Assembly (NCBI GenBank): GCA_013420905.1
Contig: JAAXNY010000011.1
Span: 2,418,001 to 2,482,000 of the forward strand
DNA: 64,000 nt
Origin: Collybia mongolica
Lineage: Eukaryota; Basidiomycota; Agaricomycetes; Agaricales; Clitocybaceae
Reading direction: 5' to 3'
Both the position numbers and the translations under genes were made by a program. Below the pieces are notes generated by a model that ran no database searches, was not told the DNA's origin, and saw only the letters and a program-made list of their open reading frames with translations. This document shows, piece by piece, positions 25,161 to 40,059 of the stretch (position 1 is its first letter; every line of letters starts with the position of its first letter).

Positions 25161-27874
25161 CTTTGTAACGACAACTCGCATTAGATATACTGACTTGATG
25201 AAAGGAAAAAAAAATGGAATGACTTGTAAGACTGTAAATGCCATCACGCGTAGATTCGATATAGATTATGTAATATTTATATTTATATCTGTTTCGTTCG
25301 AGAGTTGATACCATCCAGAATTTGAACACTTCTTTCCCCATTTTTCCCAGAAATTCTCCCTCCCTCTCCGTGCAAGAGAACACAGAAAAATTCCTCAAGC
25401 ATATTTTACACGTTTCGTCTACACACATGTCTCCTTAGTTTCGAAATGTGGTGGTAGCGGTAGGCGGCATCAAGTGGGATTATGCCAAAGCTTCCGATGT
25501 CAATGGAGACGTTGCTTATCAGAAACGATGATCTTGAGGTCCATCTATCGTGAGTGAGGATCTCTGACTGAACGAATAGCCGACCTCACTAATTTCCATC
25601 CCACGGATTAGGCGTCCCGCTTAGATCAAGCCCTCGGTCAGTTATCTGTCTACACCGAGCGTGTTATCCGCTAGGTTTGGCAATACCCGCCAACTGGATT
25701 CTGAGCCTATTTTGCTCTCTTTTCCCTCGATTTTAGCCTAAACACTTCTGGAGTCGATCACTTGGACAACCTCTCCCCGTCCTGTCGGGGTCATGTCTGA
25801 ATGAACATATCAGCCAGCAAACATCCTAATCGCATGGCCACGGTCGTCTACCTATTTTAGGAGATTTGGGCCGTACTATATGCGCCCGAGGATGTGTCCG
25901 GGTACCTTTGGGTCTCGGCTAAGTTCTAGCTTTTAAGGGGGGGCAGATGTGTATCGATATTTACACTTGATCTATTGGTCATCTCCAATACGTCTTCCTC
26001 CTTTAGAAAAGAACCATGACCAGGAGGCCCAGACCGGGTATAGCCTCCTGAAGATGTGGGTCGTCCCCTCATGCTATCGAAAGTAATGGCCCCAGTCACT
26101 TTCCATCACCGGCAGTCTACAATAAGGGTGTACAGCCTTGCATCGCGGCCTTAAAGCCACTACTCAATTTACGGGAGGATTGTTCCATAATGAGCCTCGA
26201 CTTATTTATTAAGCGGGTCCAAACCTTAGGGGATCAAACTATTCATATGAACGGCAACGGGGACGGTTAGTTGCCCCGATGGGTTTTCTGAGCCCTTTGA
26301 ATCGGCTGGACTTTTTTTGTCGGACTCGTTTACACGTGGAAGATCAGCACACAGTGGACAATATTTTGGTTCTTCCAGCACCGACGCTATCTCGCGAAAC
26401 CTGAATTCCGAGATTGCCGAAGTGGTACGTCTTCCCAGAGCTTTCGGAATGTCAAATGTCGATAGAAGACACACTCTAGCGCTCGACATATTACATCGCT
26501 GTCTATTGGTATGCCTGCAGGAAGACATCGGTAGTCGCAATCGGCTATCGTTTTGCATGGTCAGGAAGAATACAGCCGGATTCGGCAAAGCCGCACCGCC
26601 TATGAAACCTTAGTCGGTGCAATTGCGAAGACTTAATTGGTTGATCCATATCGAACTGTGTGTATTCTTCGTCTTTTAATGGCTTGTCCACCCTTTTGCT
26701 CTTGAGAATAAGAGTTCATGACCAGGTAAATTCCTCTCTATTGCAGAAAATCCCACTTGGTCATTGGCAGTCAAAAGGCGATAAGGTTGATACTTCTGTG
26801 GTGAGAAAAGTAAGTCAAATTTAATGTCGTAGGGATTCGTCCATGCCCTAAAAGACGCAGTTTCGGTTCGGGAGCAACATACTCTTTTTTCAAACACGAG
26901 GATTGACAGAAGGATTATCCTATCCGGTCGTGAGTTCGCCGACATAAAACACACTGTAGACCCAGGTCTATAGTACCGGTTGATAATAAATACATGCACA
27001 CACACACACTGTCACTTTACAGGAGCTACCTCAAACATCTGGGAAGGTTTTGAGTAGCTCGTTCGCCCGGGATACTGGCTTGACACCGTGACAATACCGT
27101 GGAACAAGTTCGCCAATGGCGAATCCGATTATCTTTTAGCTACGCGCTACGTGTTAACTGCCTGAATCACTGATCATAAATGTGATTCACGAACTTGTAC
27201 GAATTTAGCCTACCAGTGTATCGGCTGTTGGTGGCACGTATCTACAAGCGTGGTATTTTCGTCTGTTTATGTCAGGCAGCTTGAGGAAAATGGCGTCGTG
27301 ATCTCTTGAACCTGCCACCCACATGCCCCGTCACTAAGTGCCCTCAGGCTCGAGGTAAACCAAAATTCGCTGGATTTTGCGAGAATCGGTCGGACCCAGG
27401 TACTAGTGGTGGTGCTGTCTGTAACCTCTCCGGTAGCTCTCGGCCAAATTATCCGTCAAGGATTCAGTGCATATCCTCGAGTGTCGAGCTTCAACGCCGT
27501 CCTATACCCTCAACTGTCCCATGCACCTGAACAACGGGACACTATGTGCCAGAATCGTGCGAGGAATGTTCAAAAATCGTCGAGCCGGATCAGTACCCTT
27601 CAGCTTACCGCCTTCCGTTACCGTTGTATTGTTCATCGTTGTCTGGTTCGACGTTCTCAAGGGCTGTATGGTTATGGTTATTTTCCCTACGCTCGTCTAT
27701 ATCTGGCGAAAACGAGGCAACTATCACAAAACTGTCAAATGCTCGATAAGACGATGTCCTAATTCTGGTGTCTTTTTCACAACACAGGAAATTCCGGGTA
27801 TATCAAGGCTGGAAAAACAGGCGTCGTTTCCTTAGGTTTTGGGCAACCAATTAACTTCCCCTCTAGGCGCTCAA
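25161..27874. other. 2.7 kb intergenic stretch, nothing recognised
   Basis: It separates the antiporter from the peroxidase gene. Several frames of 70-122 codons occur in mixed phases (for example 26226-26588 on the minus strand and 27467-27835 on the plus strand), but they overlap one another and show no domain. The last few hundred bases should include the peroxidase promoter; no clear TATA box was identified. Confidence 0.4.
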
Positions 27875-29925
<2,051 letters not shown>

Positions 29926-31367
29926 ATTCATTGTGTATAAGTGATAGGTGAATATAGGTGATTATAGCTCCCGGAATCGCCCCGGCGGTCCAGGTGTTGG
30001 TTTCGGGATCCAGATTTTAGGGCAACTCGGTGTCCAATGTGTATTGAGTCATTTGTTCATCGGTCCATTGGGTATCGGTCAGAGTCTTAGATAGGTTGGG
30101 CTTAACGCTAACGGTCCCTAAAGCTATACAGGTTCTTGATTTAGAAGTAAACTCCGGGCGGTTAAGACATCCTTCAGGCTCTATTTACAATTTGACTTAT
30201 CATCATCTATCAAAGCTGTAACGTCTATTAACTGAGGGGGTTGATGTTCGATATTTTTTATTATGGCCCTCAACAGACAGAGGTGGACAACAAACTCAAG
30301 TTGGCCGATTGCAAGGAATTGAAGTATGGGCCAAAAAAGTAGATGGACAGCACCAGTATAAAAGGTTTCTTTTAATAACTATTGCCGGTTAGCATTTCCT
30401 TCTCTCGTTTTCTCCTCTTGGAACTCCACCTATGTTCCTGGCTTCGAGGATGATATCGGAAGTGGGGCTCGGTTCGCTGCACTAAGCGCCAGATAAATCT
30501 GCGCCATGGGCCGGGGCTGAGGCCTGAGATGCTAAATACAACTGACCTTCATACTAAATTGAACGTTCCTTCAGGACCGTCGTTGCCGTACCAGTGTCTT
30601 CCTCGCCGCCGAGGTTGGTATGTTCGTTTATTCTTGTACCTAGGATGATATTCGCCTCGATATTCTTATACAATTTTTGTTCTGTATAAACGTTAGTATC
30701 AGTCCACTTCGTGTCATGGTCAGTGCCTGGAAGAATAATCTAGTTGCCTAGCTATGTGTAGGCGATTGCCTCTCTGAAAAAAGCTCTTCGGAGAGTAAAG
30801 TTTTGCTTGGCTGGAAATTCGGGTAATGCCGTGGCTTGCTTTGGCCAACCGTCGCGTGATATCATTTGAAGTTCTTGTTCTCCTGCCTAAGCCTTTCCAT
30901 TTCCTTCTCCTTCAACTCCCAGGCAAACCGTTTTTTTTTTCGTTTGAAAAAATCCTGACCTATAGTGCATCTCTCCGGGCCAGCAGGCCGTGCATCTTGA
31001 ACCAAGGAGGAGTCAACGAACAAATCACATTCTGTAACCCCTGACATTCCTATACGATCCCACGGAGGAACTGGATCGATAGAGACCATGCGAGTTTCGC
31101 GATGATGACAATGCAAGGACAATCCACGCAACAAACGTGTTCGCGGAATTGTCCGAACATACGAGCTTTCACAGTGTGCGATTTCCAGATTAGATCCCAT
31201 TTTGGGTGATATAAACTAGGAACAATGCACTCTATCCGGGTAGCGCCCGAATTGATGCACACTAAGCGAGAAATCTTGGCCGCCAACCTCACATTTTAAA
31301 CACAGCGGCGAGAACAATTCGTCGCGTTCAGCTATGGACGCCAAAGCGAGGGGGATTAAAAGCCACA
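29926..31367. other. Intergenic, nothing recognised
   Basis: A 1.4 kb stretch with only short frames. The minus-strand frame 30862-31200 has no domain and overlaps another frame of similar length. The sequence just before 31368 is taken to be promoter. Confidence 0.4.
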
Positions 31368-32921
31368 ATGACTCGGCGGTTGGTTTTTTTCTCTGTGTTG
31401 TTCACCCCCATACATTTTTTATTAATGTCCTCTACTCAAGCCTCAGAGATTCCTCGTCGGCCACCCCCTGACTGGGCTGTGCCGTTCTCAAAGTATAACG
31501 TTGATTGGGCCAAAGATGCTGGCATACCAATTAAGCCATTCAAAGACGACAGCGCGCTATGGGTTAGTATTTTAATCGTCAAATATTAACGGATGACTGG
31601 TCTGACCTTTATCTCACCAGTTAAGAGCACCCCCGACAGACCCTATCGGTCGGAGGAGGATAAATAGGCTCATCCACGCGTTTGAGGCTGCAAAATTCCC
31701 AACTGTACAAGAACCAGAAGGCCCTCGTCCCTATGCTGAGTACAAAGTAAAACGCATCTGCGTTAGTCCCTTCTTACACGTTTGGAGCTATTACTTGCTC
31801 ACATCTCGACACTAGTATATCCCACCAGAGGACGATGTTCGTCCACTAATGATGATGCAGCAAATGATCGCGGACTCCTACGCCGACGCAAGGGATATAT
31901 GGGATCTTAACAAGAACCGTGTACCACAAGATATTAATCATGATCATGTGAGCGCAACATGGAATCTCATTATGGTCATATTCTCATTGTGAATATTGCC
32001 AGCCCGAACTGTACGGTCCCAACGAGACGCAGCGGGGAATCGAGGAGAGGCTGATGGAGATGAGGCTTCTATCGCGACCTGCGCTGGATGCAGTTGTTTA
32101 TGTATGTGGTTCCTCAATCTCGCGCTTGTAACATCGTTGACAATATTGTCGCAGCGTGAAGCTCCCCCGCCCACACCTCCCTCACGTTGGAGCCGCTGTC
32201 TGCGTATTATGGCGGGGAAAAAGCCACAGGAGGACGATGACGACGGAAGATATCCATGGAAAGAGGCTGAATCCCGTTCATTAATTAAACTACTAAGCGC
32301 ACTGCGGTCGCGGATTAAATCCCTCAACATGGCGAAGAGGAAACCTCAGGAAACCATCGGTCGAGGGTCCCGTGAATATCTCCCCTATGCCGTCGCGCGC
32401 CGTCCTGAGGTATGTTTGTACTCCCTGACTACATGATATATTTCTAACTTCACCAATAGCTTCCAGCGATCGTGCGTTTCACACCTTGCATTAAACCCAT
32501 GCTTCGTCGTACTACTCGAGCCGATGCGCACCGCCTGCGAATGTCATCTATCCGTTATGTCCTCCGGCGGAAGGCGACTCCGCCGCCACTTCCACTTCCT
32601 ATCAGCGTCCACATTCCCCCCGAATTCAAACACTGGGGCCCAATTGACTGTGAAGATCTCATGTCGTTTTCGTGGCCCAAGCGCGAGGTGGGACCCGAAA
32701 CCGACCTATTGCCGTTGCCGGCCCCTTCCGTCGCGGTGACGAAGGGGAAATTGACAGAAGAGGAAGAAGAAGAGAACATACCCTTTCATATCATGGCCGG
32801 TATTATTTTCTTCTGGATCTGGGTCTTTTCGATTTTGTTCCTTGGACTAATTCTTGCTGCCATTTGGAGCTGTTTCTCGACTGTGACTGGCTTTTTCTTT
32901 TCCTCACCCGAAGAGGACTGA
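31368..32921 (+). CDS. Hypothetical protein with N-terminal and C-terminal hydrophobic segments
   Basis: Spliced gene of unrecognised family. It begins MTRRLVFFSVLFTPIHFLL (signal-like; a second Met at 31425 gives a form without it). It joins PPPDWAVPFSKYNVDW, DPIGRRRINRLIHAFEAAKF, YIPPEDDVRPLMMMQQMI, GIEERLMEMRLLSRPALDAV and REAPPPTPPSRWSRCLRI. The last exon (about 32463-32921) reads RFTPCIKPMLRRTTRADAHR, IPPEFKHWGPIDCEDLMSF, an EEEEEE tract, then one strong membrane segment (IMAGIIFFWIWVFSILFLG) close to the C-terminus. Introns lie near 31563-31620, 31747-31817, 31949-32003, 32103-32154 and 32409-32461. The many consistent splice sites support a real gene. The single near-terminal helix suggests a tail-anchored or type I membrane protein. 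No function is inferred. Confidence 0.6.
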
Positions 32922-33320
32922 TTTTTACTCTCCATTTCTTCCCCTCGTTCTTCAATTCGTTGCTATCTCCCTCTGGGTACCGCACTCCTTTTAGCATTAT
33001 TACGATCACGCGAACTTGGAGCATCAAGCGCTGATTCTCCCCACGACACTCCTTTACTCAATTTCGATCGAAACATTTAAATTTATCTATATCTATTTTG
33101 TTATTATTCTCCTTGTATCGACAATGAAAAGTATAACTTCTTCCACATAGATCCGGAGGCTCAATGACCATTGTCAGGTGGATTAGACGTGGCCTATTTT
33201 TAGCGTGCAGGGCACGGCCCGGCAAGTACCGTCGAATCCAAATCCACAAACTCCACCAACCAGCACCAACCCAAGGCACAGTAGCTGACCTCAGGTGTCC
33301 AACGAGGCTCTTAACCCCAC
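32922..33320. other. Intergenic spacer
   Basis: About 400 bp between two same-direction hypothetical genes. An AT-rich run (33060-33110) probably marks the 3' UTR of the first gene. Nothing else is seen. Confidence 0.4.
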
Positions 33321-34224
33321 ATGATGGCTGACGCCAATCCAACGACATCAACGGAGGCTTCAGGAGGGACGAGGGGTCGTGGCCGTGGACGTGGCCGGGG
33401 TCGCGGCGGGCTTGGGAAATATTTACGAGCTCGAGGAAGGGGAAGAGGACTCGGCAGACCCGCCGAATTTGGGAAGCGCTTGGTTCTGGAGGGCGAGGAA
33501 GATGATGAAGAAGACGAAGAAGAGGCCGCAGAACGAGCACACAAGTTCTCTAGGAGACAACTTGGTTCGAATGTTGATCGATATACGGAGCCTGAGCCGG
33601 AACTTGGCTCCGATGGTACAGGATTTCTTGGATGAATGGCGTTACTTACAGCATACTTACTCGCCAACCTTGAACAGGTGAACCAATAGTCGAGCCTGAA
33701 GTTGACCTTTCGTCGTTTCTGGAAAGGCAAAGGATATCGGAAGCCGGGCCTATCTCACTTTCGCCTCCTGACGATACCGATGATGTTGACGAAACCCTTG
33801 CCCATATATCCTCACGAAATAGGGCTTCTGGCGTCTCAAGAAAGGGGAAAGTCGAGCAGATCGCATGGGATGAGGGTTTTGACGAGCTTAGCCGCGAGAA
33901 AGCATCTGCCGAGGCTACATGGGGTACGTCCTTGTGTCTGTATTTCCAGTTGCATGCACCAACGTCAATACCTCAAAAAGATTTGAAGTCGAGATTCCGC
34001 GCCAAATCTGAGCGCCTACGCGGAAAACCGGCGATTCCGGTTCGTGACCAAAAGACTGGTGAGTCAGACACGAATACCACTGGTAACCATCTAGGGCTAA
34101 ATATCGTACCATCCCAATAGCTTATACCGACGCTCCGGCTCTTCCTTTACCAGAAGGTTTTGAGTCACCCTCAAAGGATCCCAAATCGGAAATGCAAGAT
34201 TTCTTGGACGACCTTTTGACCTGA
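33321..34224 (+). CDS. Hypothetical protein with RG-rich start and acidic tract
   Basis: Spliced gene of about 235 residues. It begins MMADANPTTSTEASGG, followed by a run of Arg-Gly repeats (33381-33410 and again near 33435), then an acidic stretch (EGEEDDEEDEEEAAERA). After an intron come EPIVEPEVDLSSFLERQ and a well-formed conserved-looking block, KVEQIAWDEGFDELSREK, then DLKSRFRAKSERLRGKP, ending KSEMQDFLDDLLT with TGA at 34222-34224. Introns are near 33615-33677, 33923-33980 and 34060-34120. The RG repeats suggest RNA binding, but the family was not recognised and no role is claimed. It lies just left of the first copy of the triplicated unit. Confidence 0.62.
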
Positions 34225-34610
34225 GAAAACCTCCATCCAAATTTTCAAAAGTCTCGCTATTTCCTATCTCCCACTCACTTAATCGGTGGTCGCGCCAACG
34301 AATTACCCACTCCAAGGGGATGAAATTTATTTAGCCATAAGGATCCACCACTCCGTTGCTCGGCATATTCAGACCCACAGAGGGTCCTCCGCATCGTATT
34401 CACCATGTGTTATTTCACCTTGTGTATCTCATCATTCTAAACGACCATATGACTCACAGGCAAATCCTTACCCCAGATATGATTGTATAACCACACCCTC
34501 ACCCAAGGGGAAACGCTTCACCATAATAATCCCACTGCCTTATGAACTGGAATTGAGCGTCCGATCCAATGAACAATTGGATTTCCTACGATACAATGCA
34601 ATTCTTCGTA

Positions 34611-35379
34611 TCAAATCACTCCCGGAATGACCATGTCAGGCACCCTCTGTGCCCACTCATCCCACTCCTGTCCAAACCTCTTCCTCATTGCCGCATCCTC
34701 TATAGGCATCCGCCTCAACAACCCAACCATAAATGACACCATTGTTACTGTGAAAGAACCGAAGAACACGCTTCCTCCTGTCGTTTCCAGGACCCCGGAC
34801 TCTCTTAACCAAGATCCCCCTGTCCCATACCAGCAGAACATCCCAGCATATACTACCAACAAACCCAAGTAACTGGGGTGGCGGACGAGAGAATAGGGGC
34901 CCGTCTTGATGAGCTTGTGGTTCTGACGTACGCTGAGATCGAATGTGAAGAATCCCTTCATGACTCGGTAGCAGTGCATTCGGTAAAGAGTTCCAAGCGC
35001 AATGAGAGATGCGCCTGTTATCGCAGTTCGGTTCATGTGGAAGAGACTCTCCACTCGCCCATTTGGCATGAGCGTGGACAAAACAGCCTTCGACAAGGGC
35101 TCTGCAGGATATTCGTTCGCGATGATGACAGCTGCTTCCATGATACCCACTGTCCAGAATACGCTCTGAATAGCCTGGGTGTCAGTATCAATCGGGTCAT
35201 AGGAGTTGATCGAAGCAAACCTTCATGAGCATAGTGTTATCTCGCATTTTGCGAAGTATCCAGTCCCATGTGTTTATAACGGGTGCCTGTTCCTGGGGGG
35301 AAGAAACATCTTGTGCGGTCCACGTTTTGTGGAGACCGACTGTAGCGACTAAGATACCGGATAATTTGGCGATTGACAT
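34611..35379 (-). CDS. ICMT-family (isoprenylcysteine carboxyl methyltransferase-like) membrane protein
   Basis: Two-exon gene. Exon 1 starts at 35379 (MSIAKLSGILVATVGLHKTW) and ends MLMK. A 48 bp intron joins it to AIQSVFWTVGIMEAAVI. The catalytic half holds YRVMKGFFTFDLSVRQNHK, then the family motif GPYSLVRHPSYLGLLVVYAG and the C-terminal RMPIEDAAMRKRFGQEWDEW, AQRVPDMVIPGVI. ICMT enzymes use S-adenosylmethionine to methylate the C-terminal prenylcysteine of CaaX proteins in the ER membrane. Mushrooms have many small ICMT-like paralogues whose substrates are unknown, so that specific activity is inferred only from the family. About 235 residues and four to five hydrophobic segments. It is the only undamaged copy of three in the window. 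Confidence 0.82.
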
Positions 35380-36439
35380 TTGGGTAGTGTCGATTCTGCT
35401 CGAATCAGGGGTGATGGTCGGTTGAGCGAAGAACTGTTCAGACAACCCACTGAATATATAACAAAACTGTTCCGGGTTCCCCCACACTTACGTTGGTTTT
35501 CGAACATATAAGAAGAATCGAAGATATCCTCAATTTTTTGATCATACGATTTCCGGGCCGGAATAATGGGAGTGAGAGAACTACCCCCACCGCTTGGGAA
35601 CAATATTGCTTCTGCTGGTTTTCATCGGTGATTCCAACAAAATAAACGCTCGTTTTCTGGTTACTAGTGGCCCGATTGTGGCCAGTTTCGGAATGACGGC
35701 CATTCAGCAGTCGTGAAGCCCTCGGTCTCTAGACGGGTGTCGCCGACTTGTTGTCAGCGACTCGGCGAGAAGTGAAGACCAAGCTTAAACATAGTTTAAG
35801 CGTTTGATTAGTCACTTAAACGTCTTCTTTCGAAGCTAAATCCTCGTACGTGGGAGGGGTCTCTCAGAATGGAGGAGACTTCGAGTGTAATTGGTACATC
35901 AAGTCCGGGGTGTTCGTAGGTGGGGTAACGAGGCATCCACAAGGACGCAGCCCCTAGTCTTGAGTCGCGTACGGTCCGTGAAAACTGCTTCCGCGCATAG
36001 CGCTATTCATCTCGTGGCGTCTATAACCTATTCCCTGGTTGTATACTGTCACACACCACGGATATAAGGGCTAACCCCTGTCTACCCGGCCCAGTACGAT
36101 CAAGGACTGGCAGTGTGGGTTGTCGCCTGCCTTTTTAGTGTACCAGAGAGAAAACGAGATAGGGCACTGGCTCGTGACCACCCCTTAAGAAAAGTCTTCT
36201 TTCTTCGAGGCATTGTCTCAACGTTGTCCAAGAGAAGGATCGGCCACCGGTCACCGGGCTAGTTCGAAGTATCTCGGCTGCTTGGGTTTCCCGGCGGAAC
36301 ACTGTCGTCTCGCGCTTGTATTGCTTCCTCGAATACATGCTTACAAGGACTGAAAACGTGCCAAGGCCTAGAAAATCATCTATGTTGCTGCTCTGGCGCC
36401 AAAAATGCTTGTAGTTGACGATAAGATAGAGGGTGGACG
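35380..36439. other. Spacer inside unit 1
   Basis: Noncoding sequence between the methyltransferase start and the hydrophobin relic. It holds GAAGCCCTCGGTC at about 35713, which recurs at equivalent places in units 2 and 3 (39799, 44932). No gene was recognised. Confidence 0.45.
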
Positions 36440-36927
36440 CTGGTCGGGGTGTAGTTAACGGTGATGACTCCTCGCCAGAAGTAAAGCGTTACCGTGACGG
36501 TGTGTCCAAGCCAAAATCCGAGAGTCACAAAATTTTACGAAATCATTAACGGTGCAGGAAGGCAGAGATGTATAGGAACCGGGACCAAATCCATATTATC
36601 AATTGGGGAGCAGGTGCAGCCAATAGCGTCGGTCAAACCTTGAACGAGAGGGCCCAAGAGACCGAAGGGCCGTCTTAAGACCGGGTACAATACAGAATGG
36701 ACTGCATGAGCTGGGCGCTGTTCCCAGTATTACACTAGCTGGGGAAGATCGGAGTCATGGTAGGCATGGGCTGGTGGGGGTGATTGACCATCGGCCCGGG
36801 TGAGTTGAACAGGCCTAGGCTCGCTGTGGTAACCATGGCCGTGGTGATGACTGGATTTTGTGGAGACAACAAGAAGAGCGAACACGAAGGACACACAGAA
36901 GAGAGCAACAGAGATGTAAAAGAACAC
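36440..36927 (-). pseudogene. Decayed class I hydrophobin (unit 1 copy)
   Basis: Read on the minus strand, the first exon resembles that of the intact hydrophobin (MFFYISVALFCVSFVFALL against MFSRISAALFYAFFAFALL). Downstream, hydrophobin-like pieces survive: GPLVQGLTDAIG, TCSPIDN, and in another frame PSCTVNDFV. The Cys-Cys doublets are not preserved, the frame shifts between pieces, and the block around the first cysteines is scrambled (CSPFCIV). It lies at the place in unit 1 where units 2 and 3 have their hydrophobins. No functional product is expected. Confidence 0.7.
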
Positions 36928-38339
36928 GTCGAGAACCGAGGCTCGTGCTCTTAAGCGATTGAGAGTTCTGTCAGATTTGATCGAGCGCTTGAGCAGCAGA
37001 AGTACACACCCCCGTGGCTCGTTAATTTTTTTCCCCTGTCATATAGGAAAATCAGTTCGCACAGGTTCTTCGACATATAAACATTTTTATACCCCAGGAC
37101 GCCTGCCCCCGTTGATGACCTACGCATAAGAACTTGATTTACACGCGATGCAGAATCCATTTGACATAAGTGGTGAATTGTCAGGGAAATATCTCAATTC
37201 GAACGCTTTCGTGAGTTCGCTCTTTTCTATCAAACAGCGAAGGAAAAGCGACGCAAATTCTACTCCACATTCACAGGTCAGTCTATTATGGACCAAGTGC
37301 AAGTGCTGCCAGAATTCTGGTATACCTCGTTTTATCAAGGGTTCGCGAGAAAACCAATCCTAGTAGGTGCCGTATATGTGTCATGTGAACACTATCAACC
37401 ATTGAATATGTATGGTGACTTCTAAAAAAATACCATATACATACGTTATACTTGGACTAACCGGTATCGTACTGTCTGAAGACCGCAGTGGCAGAGGTTC
37501 GGGCATGATACCAGGACGATGCATATCTATGACATTATGGAGGATGCCGCCGAGCCTATAAAGAAGACTAATAAAACCACGCCTGAGACTAAGTGGACGC
37601 AAAATCAGTCAAATACAGGAGAGTTACGATAGCCACTCCTGTTCACTCTCCCGAAATGAATCTCCAATCACTTCCATCAGTTTTCGGCGTTGATATGGCC
37701 ACCATCCGAATTCAAGGAATCACCGCTGATTCGTTAGGTCGTCGAGCCACTTGAAGACGGTAGGTGGAAACCTTTTGAAAGGAAGTGGATCCGTGAGACA
37801 GACTGGGGCAGTTGGACCTGGTACGGAGAGCATGTCATTATCATCGTTGTGGGAGTGACTCGAGTTGAGAGCGCATCGAGGCCTGGCACTTCTAATTTTG
37901 CCAACGTCAAAACTGGTATAGGAGCAGATGGGTAGTTCGAAAATGGCTAGCATTGTTGTGGGATGAGGCATGACTTGTATGACAGTTGCCGCTATTGAGG
38001 TTGTTGTTGAGGTTCAAGTTGTTGCTGGTGTTGTCATCGTTGCGGCTGTTGCCGTTGTCGTTGTCGTCGCAAAAGCTACCACCGAACATGTAGACATTGA
38101 CGCAGAGGAGGGTGACGTTTTGCGGCGCTGTGGGAGACGCACGGTGAACAAACTTGGGGCAAAGGGTCAGCTCAGCATCGAGCGAGCGTAACTAAGTGGG
38201 CAAATGTGGTACGGAACACTCAGGATATCCGATATCGCACTAATTCCAAGTGTCTATTTAATGAGCGTCTAATTACAGCAGCGACTCCGGTATGCGACAC
38301 AGTCCCCCTTTTTGCAAAAGGGCTCTAAGTCATCCCCTA
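36928..38339. other. Distal part of unit 1, with an Asn-codon low-complexity tract
   Basis: It contains the region upstream of the hydrophobin relic, which aligns with 40760-41000 of unit 2 and 48600-48800 of unit 3. From about 37985 to 38085 there is a low-complexity GTTGTTG/CAACAA tract that reads as an Asn-rich run on the minus strand and a Val-rich run on the plus strand. No gene is recognised. Confidence 0.45.
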
Positions 38340-38864
38340 AAGGACCGGAAACTTGGTGAGAATATTGCCTCTGCCGAAATTATCAACAGTCTCATTATAT
38401 TCTGTCCAGCTGTCTCCCCATTCACCCATTTACTCAAAAATTGCTGAGTGCGTCAGCTGGTTACCCACTACCACGGAGGTTCACCAATCACTAGCGGTCA
38501 GGAGGTCCACAAAATCGTATTGTTTAGTATATGTACTCTGATCCACATGAAACCCTCCACGTCACACTCGCCATGCATTATCCAGTCCCGCTCCACATAT
38601 CACATTTTACGGTTCATGCCGAGGTTCAACGCTCACTGCTCAACAGAGAACCATTGTCCTCACCGTTCCAAGCCCTTTCCATACAATCCACCAGCATATT
38701 TTTTTCTCAGGTGAACAACCGCGCCCTGCTCATGGGGAAACCAATTACCACGTACGACGATGCTACATCACCCCGCCGCCAAACTTGTTGGATGATGTGG
38801 GCGCCCGAACCTACCAGTAATTACGATCTTCCCGGGACACAACACGGTCTTTCCGCATCAATAC

Positions 38865-39571
38865 ACCCTAGAATGAATGTACACGGCACCTTCTGGGCCC
38901 ATTCAATCAAACGTTGTCCAGAGGCATTAGTCAACGCCGCATCCCCCGTAAACATGCGCCTTGACAACCCAACCATCACCAACACCATCGCCCCTGCGAA
39001 ATCACCGCACAGAACAATTCCTCTCGTCGTGTCCAGGATCCTTCTGGCCTGTGCCAGAAATTTTCCCAATTATATACGATCGACAAGTCCGCATAACCGA
39101 GGTGGCGGACGACAGAACAAGATCCCCTCGTGACGAGTTTGTAGTTCTGGCGTATGTTGATTTTGAATGTGAAGAACCCTTCATGGTTCGGTGGCAGCAC
39201 ATTCGAACCTTGAGCGACACACCCGCTACCACAGATTGATTCAGGTGGAGATTCTTTTCTCGCCCACTCCGCACGAATATGGAACAAAATGATATGGGCT
39301 CGACTGGACATTGTCCACTACGATCACGGCTCCTTCCGCAATACCCAGCACTCAAAATACCCTCTAGATGAATTTATATTTCGTTACCAACCAGGCTATG
39401 GAGGACAGGTGGACCGAATTTTAAAGTGGTGAAGCCTCACCCTTTGTATAAAACCAGCCCCATTTGTTTGTGAAAGGCGCCTCTTTGATTTTGGAAGATA
39501 CATCTGGTGCGGTCCATGTTTCGCGAAGCCCGACTGTAGCAGCTAAGACACGGGATAGTCTGGCAAGCAAC
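38865..39571 (-). pseudogene. Decayed ICMT-family methyltransferase (unit 2 copy)
   Basis: Minus-strand similarity to the intact copy at 34611-35379 covers both exons. Exon 1 remains as LARLSRVLAATVGLRETWTA; from exon 2, MKGSSHSKSTYARTTN and, in another frame, FFTFKINIRQNYKLVT and GLSRRMFTGDAALTNASGQR survive. Several frame changes and stops separate the pieces, and the GPYSLVRHPSYLG motif is degraded to SCSVVRHLGYADL. It cannot encode a working enzyme. Confidence 0.75.
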
Positions 39572-40059
39572 ATACAAGCGGTATTATTCCTGTTTGATTT
39601 TTTTAAGTTGTGATGCTGGTTCGAGCGGAAAGTTGTTTCTATTAGACTGCCGCCGAAAAAATTAGTTTCAGGTTACTCACAAAAGGAAGAGTCGACAACG
39701 TGTTTATTATACTCACAAGGTTTCTGGATTGGACAAGGAAGAGACACCTATGCTCCAGCCAGAGAAAACTAAATACCCCTTTCTAATATCTGGTGAGGCC
39801 CTCGGTCGCTAAGTAGCTGGGTATCACTCACAACGAGTCTGGTGAGAACCAAAATTAAAATAAATGGCCCAGGATGTCAGATGTTCAATTAATCACCCAA
39901 AAAACTTCGCTCGAAGCATTTGCTACTTGAATTCACCAACAAAACATCATCACATTGCATCCCCCTCCATCAAACACATACAAGGACTAAACAACATATC
40001 AAAACTTAGGCCATCATCACCTATCCCACTGTTGCGCCAAGCTACTTGTCATTGGCAAT

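Larger units (their letters stand above)
34240..38340. repeat. Unit 1 of a triplicated methyltransferase-hydrophobin block
   Basis: The block shares, in the same order, the left-end sequence (ATTACCCACTCCAAGG near 34305), a minus-strand ICMT gene, the phrase GAAGCCCTCGGTC (about 35713), a minus-strand hydrophobin and a downstream region (36950-37400) with the blocks that begin at about 38340 and 43440. Edges are approximate. In this unit the methyltransferase is intact and the hydrophobin is decayed. It is the most diverged of the three units. Confidence 0.7.

Noticed and set aside
37970..38191. Val-rich plus-strand frame and Asn-rich minus-strand frame
   Set aside because: Both arise from the same GTT/AAC low-complexity tract; no flanking exon supports a gene.
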